Below are positions 16,901 through 24,968 of a stretch of DNA of 40,114 nt, one piece after another (the first letter of the stretch is position 1; every line of letters begins with the position of its first letter). The notes below the pieces were generated by a model. It was not told the origin of the DNA. It saw only the letters and a program-made list of their open reading frames with translations, and did no database searches. The stretch spans positions 1-40,114 of the forward strand of contig JAKAIC010000008.1 in the NCBI GenBank assembly GCA_021814565.1, given 5' to 3'. Made by a program: the position numbers and the translations under genes. The stretch comes from Actinomycetes bacterium. Its GTDB lineage: Bacteria; Actinomycetota; Actinomycetes; S36-B12; UBA5976.

Positions 16901-16991
16901 TGATGACTACCGTCGCGCCACGCGGCGTGCCCACAAGGTGTTCGAGCAGCTGTTCTACGGCCTGGATGCCGATCGGCCCGACCTCCGCTAG
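13980..16991 (+). CDS. glnE: Bifunctional glutamine synthetase adenylyltransferase / adenylyl-removing enzyme
   Basis: 1003-residue regulator that adenylylates and de-adenylylates glutamine synthetase in response to nitrogen status. Two nucleotidyltransferase domains are evident: the N-terminal one with [20 protein letters not shown] at ~217-236, the C-terminal one with [20 protein letters not shown] at ~720-739. Both keep the G-G...D-x-D catalytic pattern. Each is followed by its helical domain ([18 protein letters not shown] and [12 protein letters not shown] repeats). Length is standard. Start ATG 13980 follows GAGGGG; ATG 13986 is an alternative. It probably shares a transcript with glnA. 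Its true target (a GlnA1) is not in this window. Confidence 0.96.
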   Translation: [1003 protein letters not shown]

Positions 16992-17080
16992 CCGGGTCCA
17001 TCGGTGACCGTTCGTCCAAACTTCGGCAAGCGTTTCCCGCGGGTCGCGGCCGGACATGGCGCCTGGTCGGGAGGGACCGC

Positions 17081-17086
17081 TACGGT
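17081..17086 (+). promoter_or_regulatory. Leaderless-type -10 box (TACGGT) for lemA-htpX
   Basis: TACGGT is followed by six nucleotides and then the lemA ATG at 17093; no Shine-Dalgarno is present. Confidence 0.5.
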
Positions 17087-17092
17087 GGCGGT

Positions 17093-17647
17093 ATGACCAC
17101 AACATGGATACTCATTGCTGTCATCCTCGTGATCGCCGTGGTGGCGATTTCCCAGTACAACGGTCTGGTCCGGCTCAATGTCGGAGTGGACGAGGCCTTC
17201 GCCCAGATCGAGGTGCAACTGCAGCGCCGCAACGACCTCATCCCCAACTTGGTCGAGACGGTCAAGGGCTACGCCGCACACGAGAAGGAGACCTTCGAGC
17301 GGGTGGTCAATGCCCGTGCGGCTGCCACCAGCGCCAAGAGCGTGCAGGACGTCGCCGCTGCCGATGGTCAGCTCACGCAGGCGCTGCGCGGGCTGCTGGC
17401 AGTCGCGGAGGCGTACCCGGACCTCAAGGCCTCCAGCAACTTCATGTCGCTGCAGGAGGAACTTGCCGGCACAGAGAACAAGGTTTCCTTCGCACGGCAG
17501 TACTACAACGACAATGTGCGCAAGCTCAACGCCACCATCAAGGCGGTGCCGGGCATGTGGTTCGCCGGCCTCGCCCACGTCACGGCACGGGTGTTCTATG
17601 AGGTCGATGACCCGCAGGCCCGTCAGGCGCCGAAGGTGCAGTTCTAG
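17093..17647 (+). CDS. lemA: LemA family protein
   Basis: 184-residue membrane-anchored helical protein. One N-terminal transmembrane segment (WILIAVILVIAVVAI, ~4-18) is followed by the family hallmarks: NGLVRLNVGVDEAFAQIEVQLQRRNDLIPNLVETVKGY spread over ~23-60, HEKETFERVVNAR, and a late SFARQYYNDNVRKLN (~135-149). Most of the protein faces outside as a long helical bundle. LemA's molecular role is unclear; in many bacteria it neighbours the protease HtpX, as here. The stop TAG shares its last base with the GTG start of htpX (17647), so both are expressed together. Confidence 0.93.
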   Translation: MTTTWILIAVILVIAVVAISQYNGLVRLNVGVDEAFAQIEVQLQRRNDLIPNLVETVKGYAAHEKETFERVVNARAAATSAKSVQDVAAADGQLTQALRGLLAVAEAYPDLKASSNFMSLQEELAGTENKVSFARQYYNDNVRKLNATIKAVPGMWFAGLAHVTARVFYEVDDPQARQAPKVQF

Positions 17648-18558
17648 TGGCGGTCAGTTTCGCGGCACGGCAGGAAGTCAATCAGCGCAAGACGATCGTG
17701 CTCCTCGCCTTGATGGCATCACTGGTCGCACTGGTCGTCTGGGCTGCCGGCCTCTATCTGGGATACGCGTCAGTGGGCGTGGTGCCGATCGCCGTCGGCA
17801 TCGCACTGGCGGGTGTGTGGTGGTCGTACTACGCGAGTGATCGGCTGGTCCTCACCATGACCGGTGCGCGCGTGGTCGATGAGAATTCCGCCCCGCAGCT
17901 GTACAACATCGTGCAGGAAGTCACGATCGCGGCCGGTATGCCCATGCCCAAGGTGGCCATTGTGCAGGATGAGGCCCCCAACGCCTTCGCCACCGGCCGT
18001 GATCCCGAACACGGCGTCATTGCCTTCACCACCGGCATCCTGCGCGTGATGGACCGTGAGCAGTTGCAGGGGGTAGCAGCCCACGAGATGTCGCACATCG
18101 CCAACCGTGACACCCTGGTGTCGGCGGTGGCGGCCACCACCGCCGGTGCCATCGCGCTGCTCTCGGACATGATCATGCGCATCATGTGGTTCGGCGGTGG
18201 GCGACGCGACAACCGCGACAACAACGGTGGCAATCCACTCATCATGATCGCGGCACTTGTCGTCATGCTGCTGGCCCCGCTTGCGGCAGTGCTGCTGAAG
18301 GCGGCGGTCAGCCGGAGCCGGGAGTCACTTGCCGACGCCACCGGAGTCGCACTAACCCGCAATCCCGCGGGCCTGCGACGAGCTCTGGAGACGCTGGCGT
18401 CCGACAACACGGTGGTGCAGCAGCGCTCCACCGCAGTCGCCCACGTGTGGATCGAATCGCCGCTTGACAGCAGCACCGTCAACAAGCTGTTCTCCACGCA
18501 TCCACCGCTCACGGAACGCATCGCCCTGCTAAGGGCCATGGAGACGGGCGGCGCCTGA
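17647..18558 (+). CDS. htpX: M48 family zinc metalloprotease HtpX
   Basis: 303-residue membrane protease that degrades damaged membrane proteins. Two N-terminal transmembrane segments (~20-35 and ~40-57) precede the catalytic domain; the zinc motif HEMSH (within AAHEMSHIANRD, ~140-151) is intact, and the third ligand Glu is expected in SRESLADATGVALTRNP (~225-241). Two further hydrophobic segments lie at ~155-180 and ~195-220. The ending STHPPLTERIALLR is typical. It starts with GTG at 17647, overlapping the lemA stop by one base. The MFS gene ends 4 nt downstream on the other strand. Confidence 0.95.
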   Translation: MAVSFAARQEVNQRKTIVLLALMASLVALVVWAAGLYLGYASVGVVPIAVGIALAGVWWSYYASDRLVLTMTGARVVDENSAPQLYNIVQEVTIAAGMPMPKVAIVQDEAPNAFATGRDPEHGVIAFTTGILRVMDREQLQGVAAHEMSHIANRDTLVSAVAATTAGAIALLSDMIMRIMWFGGGRRDNRDNNGGNPLIMIAALVVMLLAPLAAVLLKAAVSRSRESLADATGVALTRNPAGLRRALETLASDNTVVQQRSTAVAHVWIESPLDSSTVNKLFSTHPPLTERIALLRAMETGGA

Positions 18559-18562
18559 GTCG

Positions 18563-19774
18563 TCAGTCCGAGGGCTCGACGGACGTGATGGGCGAGGCCT
18601 TGTGCAGTGCGGGACGTAGCACCGTGCGCATGCCAACGGTGAAGATGACCGGCGAGGCGAAGACACAGATGCTGCCGAGCAGCAGTGTGACATGCGGGCT
18701 GAACCACTCCGCCACATTTCCCCCCAGGGCACTGGCCAGGGCTGAGGCGCTGCCCTCGATCGTCCACAAGGTGCCCAACGATGACACCGCCGTGCCGCGC
18801 GGGCGCACGATGTCGATGGTCTCAAGGTAGAAGACCTGGGCAGGTCCCATCATGGCGAAGGCCACGGTGATCTGGATCATCAGCCAGGGCCCGATGGGCA
18901 CCCAGGCCAGGGGTATGAGCGCAATGGCACATGCCAGGACCGAGTTGCGCAGACCGAGCAGGGGTGCCACGTTCTTGGCCTTTGCTCCCGCCCACACCGT
19001 GCCCACGATGGAGCCCACGCCGATGGCGCTCATCAGCGGTCCGGCTTGGGCGCGGTCGCCGGCCAGCGTGGCCAGTGCCGGGATTCCGATCATGATGAAG
19101 CCCATGGCCATCCCCATGGATGCGCCCTCCAGCGCCAGCAGCCGCATGGCGGGGGAGCGCAGGACACTGGGCTCCCCCATGACGCGGGGTTCGGGAACCC
19201 AGGATTTGGAGTGGGGATTGAGCGCGAGCGCCACGCCACCGATGAGCATGAACGCTGCCACGACGTCAATGGCCTGAGCGGTGCCGATGTGCAACGCGAT
19301 CAGCGTGGAGAGCACCGGGCCCAGGAGTTGCATGATGTTCATGTGTGCGGAATCCAGGCCGTAAGCGGTACGCACGCGCTCCTCGCCCACCACGTTCCTC
19401 CACAAAGGGCGGATGCTCATGTTGATGGGCGGTGCCACGGTTCCGCGGATGGCACTGAGCAGGATGGCGCTCGCGGCGGAGGACGCGAAGCTGCCGAGCA
19501 GCACACAGGCAGCTGCGTAGAGCGGCGCCAGGATGAGAATGGGAACCGTCTGTCCGAAGCGGTCCACCAGCTGGCCGCGCGGTGCCGCCGAGAGCGAACC
19601 GAAGAGGCCGCCCACGCCCAGCGCGATGCCTGCGGTCCCCACCGAGCCGGTGGCGTGCTGGATGTGGAAGAAGGCGGCCAGATCCACCATGGAGTAGGAG
19701 AGGCGGGGGAAGGTGGCGCTGATGAGCAGCGCAAGCACACCCGGTATGCGGAACATCTCCCGGTAGGTCCTCAC
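18563..19774 (-). CDS. Major facilitator superfamily transporter
   Basis: About 403 residues with 10-12 hydrophobic segments, organised as a standard MFS carrier. The loop GGLFGSLSAAPRGQLVDRFGQ after the second helix matches the MFS G-x-x-x-D-(R/K)-x-G signature, and the interior Gly/Ala-rich helices are like EntS-type exporters. Substrate is unknown; no biosynthetic genes are nearby. I place the start at the GTG at 19774 because TAGGGT lies seven nucleotides upstream (leaderless spacing) and it gives the usual short basic N-terminus; the ATG at 19813 would add 13 Arg/Gly-rich residues. Convergent with htpX, leaving no room for a separate terminator. Confidence 0.85.
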   Translation of the reverse strand: MRTYREMFRIPGVLALLISATFPRLSYSMVDLAAFFHIQHATGSVGTAGIALGVGGLFGSLSAAPRGQLVDRFGQTVPILILAPLYAAACVLLGSFASSAASAILLSAIRGTVAPPINMSIRPLWRNVVGEERVRTAYGLDSAHMNIMQLLGPVLSTLIALHIGTAQAIDVVAAFMLIGGVALALNPHSKSWVPEPRVMGEPSVLRSPAMRLLALEGASMGMAMGFIMIGIPALATLAGDRAQAGPLMSAIGVGSIVGTVWAGAKAKNVAPLLGLRNSVLACAIALIPLAWVPIGPWLMIQITVAFAMMGPAQVFYLETIDIVRPRGTAVSSLGTLWTIEGSASALASALGGNVAEWFSPHVTLLLGSICVFASPVIFTVGMRTVLRPALHKASPITSVEPSD

Positions 19775-19781
19775 CACCCGC

Positions 19782-19787
19782 ACCCTA
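19782..19787 (-). promoter_or_regulatory. Possible leaderless-type -10 box (TAGGGT) for the MFS gene
   Basis: TAGGGT on the minus strand ends seven nucleotides before the GTG at 19774. It decides my choice of that start over the ATG at 19813, inside which it would otherwise lie. Confidence 0.38.
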
Positions 19788-19962
19788 AACCGCCCGGTCG
19801 CCGATCCGGGCATAACGGAAGCAACACGCGCGCATTGCAGTTCGGCATCAATGCGGGTTTCCCATTACGCGGCGCCGAAAGCGCATGGTAGGAATGGCCC
19901 GTAAACACGCCGTATGCGTTGTGTTCCCCAGGCGCAGCGGCACAACCCAATTGGAGTGCAAC

Positions 19963-21039
19963 GTGCGCCTTTCCAAGCGCGTATTGACGGCTGCGATCGC
20001 CGTCACGACCGTCGCCCTAGCAGCACCCGCTGCGATGGCGCCGGCGAATGCCAAGACGACGGTCAAGGTCGGTCTGGCCTTCGACATCGGCGGCCGTGGT
20101 GACAAGTCGTTCAACGATTCCGCCTATGCCGGTCTGGTCAAGGCCCAGAAACTGCTCAAGGTGGTCACCAAGACTGTTTCCGCCACCGCGGGTGGAGCCG
20201 CCACCGAGCGCGAGGACAAGCTGCGCTTGCTCGCCCAGGCCGGTTACAACCCCATCATCGCGGTTGGCTTCCTCTATGCCGATTCGGTGAAGAAGGTCGC
20301 GACGGAGTTCCCCAAGACCAGGTTCGCCATCATCGACGACGCCAGCATCGCGCTGCCCAACGTCTCCTCGCTCGTCTTCGCTGAGGAGCAGGGCTCCTAC
20401 CTCGCGGGCGTCGCGGCCGCCAAGGCCAGCAAGTCGGGCAAGATCGGCTACATCGGCGGCGTTCGTATTCCGCTGCTGCAGAAGTTCGAGGCCGGTTTCG
20501 TCGCAGGTGTCAAGGCCACGCGCAAGTCCGCCACGGTTGACGTCAAGTACGTCTCCGAGCCCCCGGACTTCACGGGCTTCGCCGATCCCGCCAAGGCCAA
20601 GGTCATCGCCAAGGGCATGACTGATGCTGGTGCCGATGTCATCTACTCGGCCGCTGGTGGCTCAGGCAAGGGCAACTTCGAGAACGCCACCGAGGCCAGT
20701 GCGGCCGGCAAGCCGGTGTGGACCATCGGTGTCGACTCCGACCAGTACCTCACCGCCTCAGCCGCTGAGAAGAAGCACATGCTCACCTCCATGGTGAAGC
20801 ACGTCGACGTCGCCGTCTTCGACATGATCTCGGCCTTCGTCAAGGGCAAGAAGGTTGCCGACAATCTCGGCGTCGGCGCCGGCATCACCGGTCGTCGCTA
20901 CAACCTCAAGAACAACGGTGTGGGCCTGGCCACCTCGGGTGGCTACCTCAAGAAGCTCAAGATCGCGGCCGCAGTGAACGCTGCTGCTGCCAAGATCAAG
21001 ACCGGCGTCATCAAGGTGCCGACGGTTCCCGCCGCGTAA
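19963..21039 (+). CDS. BMP-family nucleoside-binding protein of an ABC importer
   Basis: 358-residue extracytoplasmic binding protein, first gene of the nucleoside uptake operon. A Sec signal peptide is clear: basic RLSKR, hydrophobic core VLTAAIAVTTVALAA, then cleavage probably at PANA-K (~30). Mature-domain hallmarks of the BMP/PnrA family: VGLAFDIGGRGDKSFNDSAYAG (in two parts, ~35-56), AEEQGSYLAGVAAA (~139-152), GYIGG, and FENATEA / WTIGVDSDQY near 238-262. There is no lipobox Cys, unlike most Gram-positive homologues. GTG 19963 is chosen over upstream codons because TTGGAG sits six nucleotides before it. The 188 nt upstream hold no other gene. Confidence 0.92.
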   Translation: MRLSKRVLTAAIAVTTVALAAPAAMAPANAKTTVKVGLAFDIGGRGDKSFNDSAYAGLVKAQKLLKVVTKTVSATAGGAATEREDKLRLLAQAGYNPIIAVGFLYADSVKKVATEFPKTRFAIIDDASIALPNVSSLVFAEEQGSYLAGVAAAKASKSGKIGYIGGVRIPLLQKFEAGFVAGVKATRKSATVDVKYVSEPPDFTGFADPAKAKVIAKGMTDAGADVIYSAAGGSGKGNFENATEASAAGKPVWTIGVDSDQYLTASAAEKKHMLTSMVKHVDVAVFDMISAFVKGKKVADNLGVGAGITGRRYNLKNNGVGLATSGGYLKKLKIAAAVNAAAAKIKTGVIKVPTVPAA

Positions 21040-21060
21040 TCTCGCGTTACACGCGCCAAT

Positions 21061-21096
21061 CCGCCCGCTGTAGGGAATACTTCCTGCAGCGGGCGG
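21061..21096 (+). terminator. Intercistronic hairpin after the BMP gene
   Basis: Perfect 10-bp stem (CCGCCCGCTG 21061-21070 with CAGCGGGCGG 21087-21096) plus an inner GGAA/TTCC pairing. No T-run. It probably causes partial termination or protects the upstream mRNA, giving more binding protein than transporter, as is usual in such operons. Confidence 0.6.
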
Positions 21097-21115
21097 ATCG
21101 CGTTTGGAGGATGGC

Positions 21116-22624
21116 TTGAACGAGCTTGCGGTAGAGCTTCGACACATCGTGAAGAAGTTCCCTGGTGTCGTGGCCAACAAGGACGTTTCGCTCAAGGCCA
21201 GGCGAGGGGAAGTGCACGCCTTGGTGGGAGAGAACGGCGCGGGCAAGTCCACGGTCATGAAGGTGCTGTACGGCATGCAACGCCCGGACGCCGGTGAGAT
21301 CCTCGTCGATGGCCAGCAGGTGCGTTTCCGCACGCCGGCCGAGGCCATTGCCGCTGGCATCGGCATGGTGCACCAGCACTTCATGCTGGCTGACAATTTC
21401 ACGGTGCTCGAGAATGTGATTCTCGGCTCCGAACCCACCAAGCACGGGCGTATCGACACTGCCGCTGCTCGTGCTCGCATCCTGGAGATGGCGGCGGCCT
21501 ATGGCCTCGACATCGATCCCGATGCCATGGTGGAGAACCTAGGCGTCGGTGAACGCCAGCGTGTGGAGATCCTCAAAGTGCTGTACCGCGGCGCCAAGAT
21601 TCTCATCTTCGATGAGCCCACGGCCGTGTTGGTGCCGCAGGAGGTCGACGAGCTCTTCGCTGCGCTGCAGGGGTTGCGGGCCGAGGGCCTCAGCGTCATC
21701 TTCATCTCCCACAAACTCGATGAGGTGCTGCGTGTCGCGGACAACGTCACTGTTCTCCGGCATGGCCAGACCGTTGCCGAGGTGGCGGCCGACTCGGTGA
21801 CCGCGCAGGATCTGGCGGAGCTCATGGTGGGTGCGGAACTGCCCACAGCGCCGCCCCGCAGCACCGTGCCCCACGAGCGGGTGGTGCTCTCCCTGCAGGG
21901 CATCACCGTGGGCGGCCAGGGCACGCGCGATCTACTGCACGATGTCAGCTTCGAGATCCGTGCCGGTGAGGTGGTGGGCATCGCCGGGGTTGAGGGCAAT
22001 GGGCAGCATGAACTCATCGACGCCATCATCGGTCTGGCACCGTGTCAGGGCACCATCGTCTACAACGGCACCGACATCTCCCGCTTCTCGGTGGCCCGGC
22101 GTCGTGACTCGGGCATGGGTCTCATCCCGGAGGATCGTCAGCGCGAGGCACTGCTCATGGGTTCCGCATTGTGGGAGAACCGCATGCTGGGGCACCAGCG
22201 CAGCGCGCCCGTCGCCAGGCACGGCGTGCTGCAGTTGAAGGCGGTGAAGGCGGACGCGGCTGTCATCATGCGCGAGTACGACGTGCGTGCTCCGGGACCG
22301 GAGACCCCCGCGCACGCACTGTCCGGCGGCAACCAGCAGAAGTTCATCGTGGGCCGGGAGATGAGCCGTCAACCGTCGTTGCTGCTGGCCTCCCATCCCA
22401 CCCGCGGCGTTGACGTCGGCGCGCAAGCGGCCATCTGGGAAGAACTGCGCAAGGCGCGCGACGCCGGCATGGCAATCCTGCTCATCTCCGCCGATCTCGA
22501 GGAACTCATGGCCATGTCCGACGTCATCAAGGTGATGCTGCGTGGCCGCATCTCCGGAACCTTCGATCCCCAACGCACGACGCTTGAGCAACTCGGGGTC
22601 GCCATGACGGTGGCCAGCGCATGA
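21116..22624 (+). CDS. Nucleoside ABC importer ATP-binding protein (two ATPase domains)
   Basis: 502-residue duplicated ATPase of the BMP-type (NupO-like) nucleoside importer. The first domain has Walker A GENGAGKST (~38-46), signature VGERQR and Walker B LIFDEPTAVL; the second is the degenerate copy typical of the family: GVEGNGQHEL, LSGGNQQKFIVGREM (~400-414) and ASHPTRGVDVGAQ. Start is TTG at 21116, five nucleotides after GGAGG (21106-21110); the TTG at 21104 would place the ribosome binding site inside the gene, so I reject it. The stop overlaps the next gene by four bases (ATGA). Confidence 0.93.
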   Translation: MNELAVELRHIVKKFPGVVANKDVSLKARRGEVHALVGENGAGKSTVMKVLYGMQRPDAGEILVDGQQVRFRTPAEAIAAGIGMVHQHFMLADNFTVLENVILGSEPTKHGRIDTAAARARILEMAAAYGLDIDPDAMVENLGVGERQRVEILKVLYRGAKILIFDEPTAVLVPQEVDELFAALQGLRAEGLSVIFISHKLDEVLRVADNVTVLRHGQTVAEVAADSVTAQDLAELMVGAELPTAPPRSTVPHERVVLSLQGITVGGQGTRDLLHDVSFEIRAGEVVGIAGVEGNGQHELIDAIIGLAPCQGTIVYNGTDISRFSVARRRDSGMGLIPEDRQREALLMGSALWENRMLGHQRSAPVARHGVLQLKAVKADAAVIMREYDVRAPGPETPAHALSGGNQQKFIVGREMSRQPSLLLASHPTRGVDVGAQAAIWEELRKARDAGMAILLISADLEELMAMSDVIKVMLRGRISGTFDPQRTTLEQLGVAMTVASA

Positions 22625-23730
22625 GCAGGCGATTCTCACCGCAATCCATTGCGCTCACCCTCGCCGCGCCACTCGTCGCGGCGGTGTTCGGTCTGGGGAT
22701 CAGCAGCATCGCGTTGATGATCACGCACAACAGCCCGCTCGAGACTTTCCGCGCCATGTGGGACTACGGCACCCAGGTCGGTTCGCTGATCGAGATGGTG
22801 AACCTGGGCGCCGTCTACTACATTGCGGCGCTGGCGGTGGCGCTCACCTTCAAGGCCGGGTTGTTCAACATCGGCGTGGAGTCGCAGATCCGCTTGGGCG
22901 CGCTCTTCGCGGCCTGGATCGGCGCCATGTTCACCTTGCCGCCGGTGCTCCACGTGTTCGTCATCCTGGTCGTGGCCTCGCTGGTCGGTGCCATGTGGGC
23001 CTTCCTGCCCGCGCTGCTCAAAGTGAAGCGCGGCGTCAGCGAGGTGATCTCCACCATCATGCTGAACTCCATCGGCAGTGCCCTCAGCGCATACCTACTG
23101 GCCGACCATTTCCAGCAGCTGGTGGCCGGGAGCAACAACGTCACCACCAAGCCGCTGCCACAGTCGGCGTGGGTGCCCGACCTCATGTCCTGGCTCAATC
23201 GTGTGGGCATCAAGGACGTGCCGGGCGGTGGTCCCTACGGCCTCGTATTCCTGGCGGTGGCCCTCGGATTCCTCTACTCCTTCATCGTCAATCGCACACG
23301 CTTCGGTTTCGATCTGCGGGCCTCCGGTGCCAGCCCCACCGCTGCCTCGGTGAGCGGGGTCAACCCCAAACGCATGATCATCCTGGCCATGATGCTGTCG
23401 GGTGCCTTCGCCGGTCTGGCCATGATGCCGGTGATGCTCGGCGAGTCCCATGCCTACACACTGGGCTTCCGTGGAGGTGTCGGCTTCACCGGCATCGCCA
23501 TCGCCCTGCTGGGACGGAACAACGCCGTGGGCATTGCCTTCTCCTCGCTGCTCTTCGGTTTCCTTGAGGTGAGCGCGCGGATTCTCGAACTAAACGGCAT
23601 CGCCACCGAGATCTACATCATCATGCAGGGCGCGATCCTGCTGAGTGCCGTCGCGGCTTACGAGGTGGTGCGGCGCTATCGCGAAACCTTGAACGCGCGT
23701 GCGCTGGCCAGGGCGGGAGTGACAGCATGA
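22621..23730 (+). CDS. Nucleoside ABC importer permease 1
   Basis: 369-residue membrane protein of the BPD_transp_2 (branched-chain amino acid/sugar type) permease fold, equivalent to NupP. Eight to ten hydrophobic segments; typical stretches are LTFKAGLFNIGVESQI (~75-90), VKRGVSEVISTIMLNSI (~135-151), SGAFAGLAMMPVMLG (~260-274) and GFTGIAIALLGRNNAVGI (~289-306). Starts with ATG overlapping the ATPase stop and ends overlapping the next permease (ATGA, 23727-23730), so subunits are made in step. Pairs with the next gene product as the transmembrane heterodimer. Confidence 0.92.
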   Translation: MSRRFSPQSIALTLAAPLVAAVFGLGISSIALMITHNSPLETFRAMWDYGTQVGSLIEMVNLGAVYYIAALAVALTFKAGLFNIGVESQIRLGALFAAWIGAMFTLPPVLHVFVILVVASLVGAMWAFLPALLKVKRGVSEVISTIMLNSIGSALSAYLLADHFQQLVAGSNNVTTKPLPQSAWVPDLMSWLNRVGIKDVPGGGPYGLVFLAVALGFLYSFIVNRTRFGFDLRASGASPTAASVSGVNPKRMIILAMMLSGAFAGLAMMPVMLGESHAYTLGFRGGVGFTGIAIALLGRNNAVGIAFSSLLFGFLEVSARILELNGIATEIYIIMQGAILLSAVAAYEVVRRYRETLNARALARAGVTA

Positions 23731-24968
23731 AGTCCAGAAGCATGCGGTGGTCCGCCTACGGGATCCTCGGTGTCCTCGTGTTCTCGCTGGTCCGAGCCAT
23801 CACCGGCTCCTCGGATCTGACGAGTGTCGGAACCTTCAATGCGGCGCTGCTGCTGGCCATTCCCATCGCGCTGGCCGGCCTCGGCGGACTCTTCTCCGAG
23901 CGTGCGGGCGTGGTGAACATCGGCCTCGAGGGCATGATGGTCATGGGCACCTGGGCCGCAGGATTCTGGGGCTACCAACGTGGACCGTGGATGGGCATCG
24001 TCATGGCTGTCATCTTCGGCACCATTGCCGCTGCAGTGCATGCGGTCGCCACCATCAGTTTCGGCGTCGACCACGTGGTGAGCGGCGTGGCCATCAACCT
24101 CATCGCCCCCGGCATCGTGCGCTACCTGTCCGTCATCGTGTACCAGGACAGCAACATCCCCGGTGCCGGTCCCACGCAATCGCCGAGTGTGCAATCCATT
24201 GGCAGCAACGGCCTGCCATTCCTCTCCGGCGGCCATGTCTTGGGCTGGCAGAGCCCAGACCTGCTGGGCAGCATCGGTGCCAAGGGCTGGTTCTTCATCA
24301 GTGATATCTCTCGCATCCTGCGAGGGCTCACCGGTGACGTCTCTTATGTCACCATGCTCTGCCTGCTGCTGTTCCCGTTGAGTTGGTATCTGTTGTGGCG
24401 TACCAAGTTCGGCCTACGCCTTCGTAGTGCGGGCGAGGCGCCGGTGGCCGCGGAGTCGCTGGGCGTGAACGTGTATCGCGTGAAGTACATAGGCGTGCTC
24501 ATCTCCGGTGCACTCGCTGGTCTGGCCGGTGGTTTCCTCGCCATCGTGGCCTCGAGCAACTACCAGGAGGGCCAGACCGGCGGGCGCGGCTTCATCGGTC
24601 TAGCCGCCATGCTCTTCGGCAACTGGAGGCCCGGTGGCCTGCTCATGGGCAGTGCCCTCTTCGGCTTCTCGGACGCGTTGCAGTTGAGGGCTTCGGACGC
24701 CGTGCACTCCGCGCTGCTGGTCATCGCCATCGGCTTCGCCGTGTACGCGGTTGCCCAGTGGCGACAGGGCAGGCGCGTCGGTGGTGCCGTCACGCTGGCC
24801 CTGGGCCTGGGAGTCTTCGCGCTGTTCACATACGTCAAGGAACTGCCCGGCCCCTTCGTCACCATGACGCCGTATGTCACCACGCTGGTGGTGCTGTCCT
24901 TGGCGACGCAACGATTGCGCATGCCGGCGAAGGACGGCGTTCCCTATCGCAAGGGCGGAGACTCCTGA
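23727..24968 (+). CDS. Nucleoside ABC importer permease 2
   Basis: 413-residue partner permease (NupQ-like). The family core is visible in GLFSERAGVVNIGLEGMMVMG (in two parts, ~53-73), FGVDHVVSGVAINLIAPGI (~112-130), and SGALAGLAGGFLA...GRGFIGLAAMLFGNWRPGG in the C-terminal half (~260-310). It is longer than many homologues: about 70 extra residues after the core form two more hydrophobic segments (~331-345 and ~350-372). Its stop overlaps the cdd start by one base (TGATG). Confidence 0.92.
   Translation: MKSRSMRWSAYGILGVLVFSLVRAITGSSDLTSVGTFNAALLLAIPIALAGLGGLFSERAGVVNIGLEGMMVMGTWAAGFWGYQRGPWMGIVMAVIFGTIAAAVHAVATISFGVDHVVSGVAINLIAPGIVRYLSVIVYQDSNIPGAGPTQSPSVQSIGSNGLPFLSGGHVLGWQSPDLLGSIGAKGWFFISDISRILRGLTGDVSYVTMLCLLLFPLSWYLLWRTKFGLRLRSAGEAPVAAESLGVNVYRVKYIGVLISGALAGLAGGFLAIVASSNYQEGQTGGRGFIGLAAMLFGNWRPGGLLMGSALFGFSDALQLRASDAVHSALLVIAIGFAVYAVAQWRQGRRVGGAVTLALGLGVFALFTYVKELPGPFVTMTPYVTTLVVLSLATQRLRMPAKDGVPYRKGGDS

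Noticed and set aside
15297-17105. Long open frame (about 600 codons) on the minus strand opposite glnE
   Set aside because: It mirrors the high-GC third-position bias of glnE; its translation is Gln/His/Arg-rich with no recognisable domain, while the plus strand encodes a complete GlnE.
19832-19854. GCATTG/CAATGC stem upstream of the BMP gene, considered as a riboswitch or terminator
   Set aside because: Six base pairs with an 11-nt loop and no known purine-riboswitch core; easily expected by chance.
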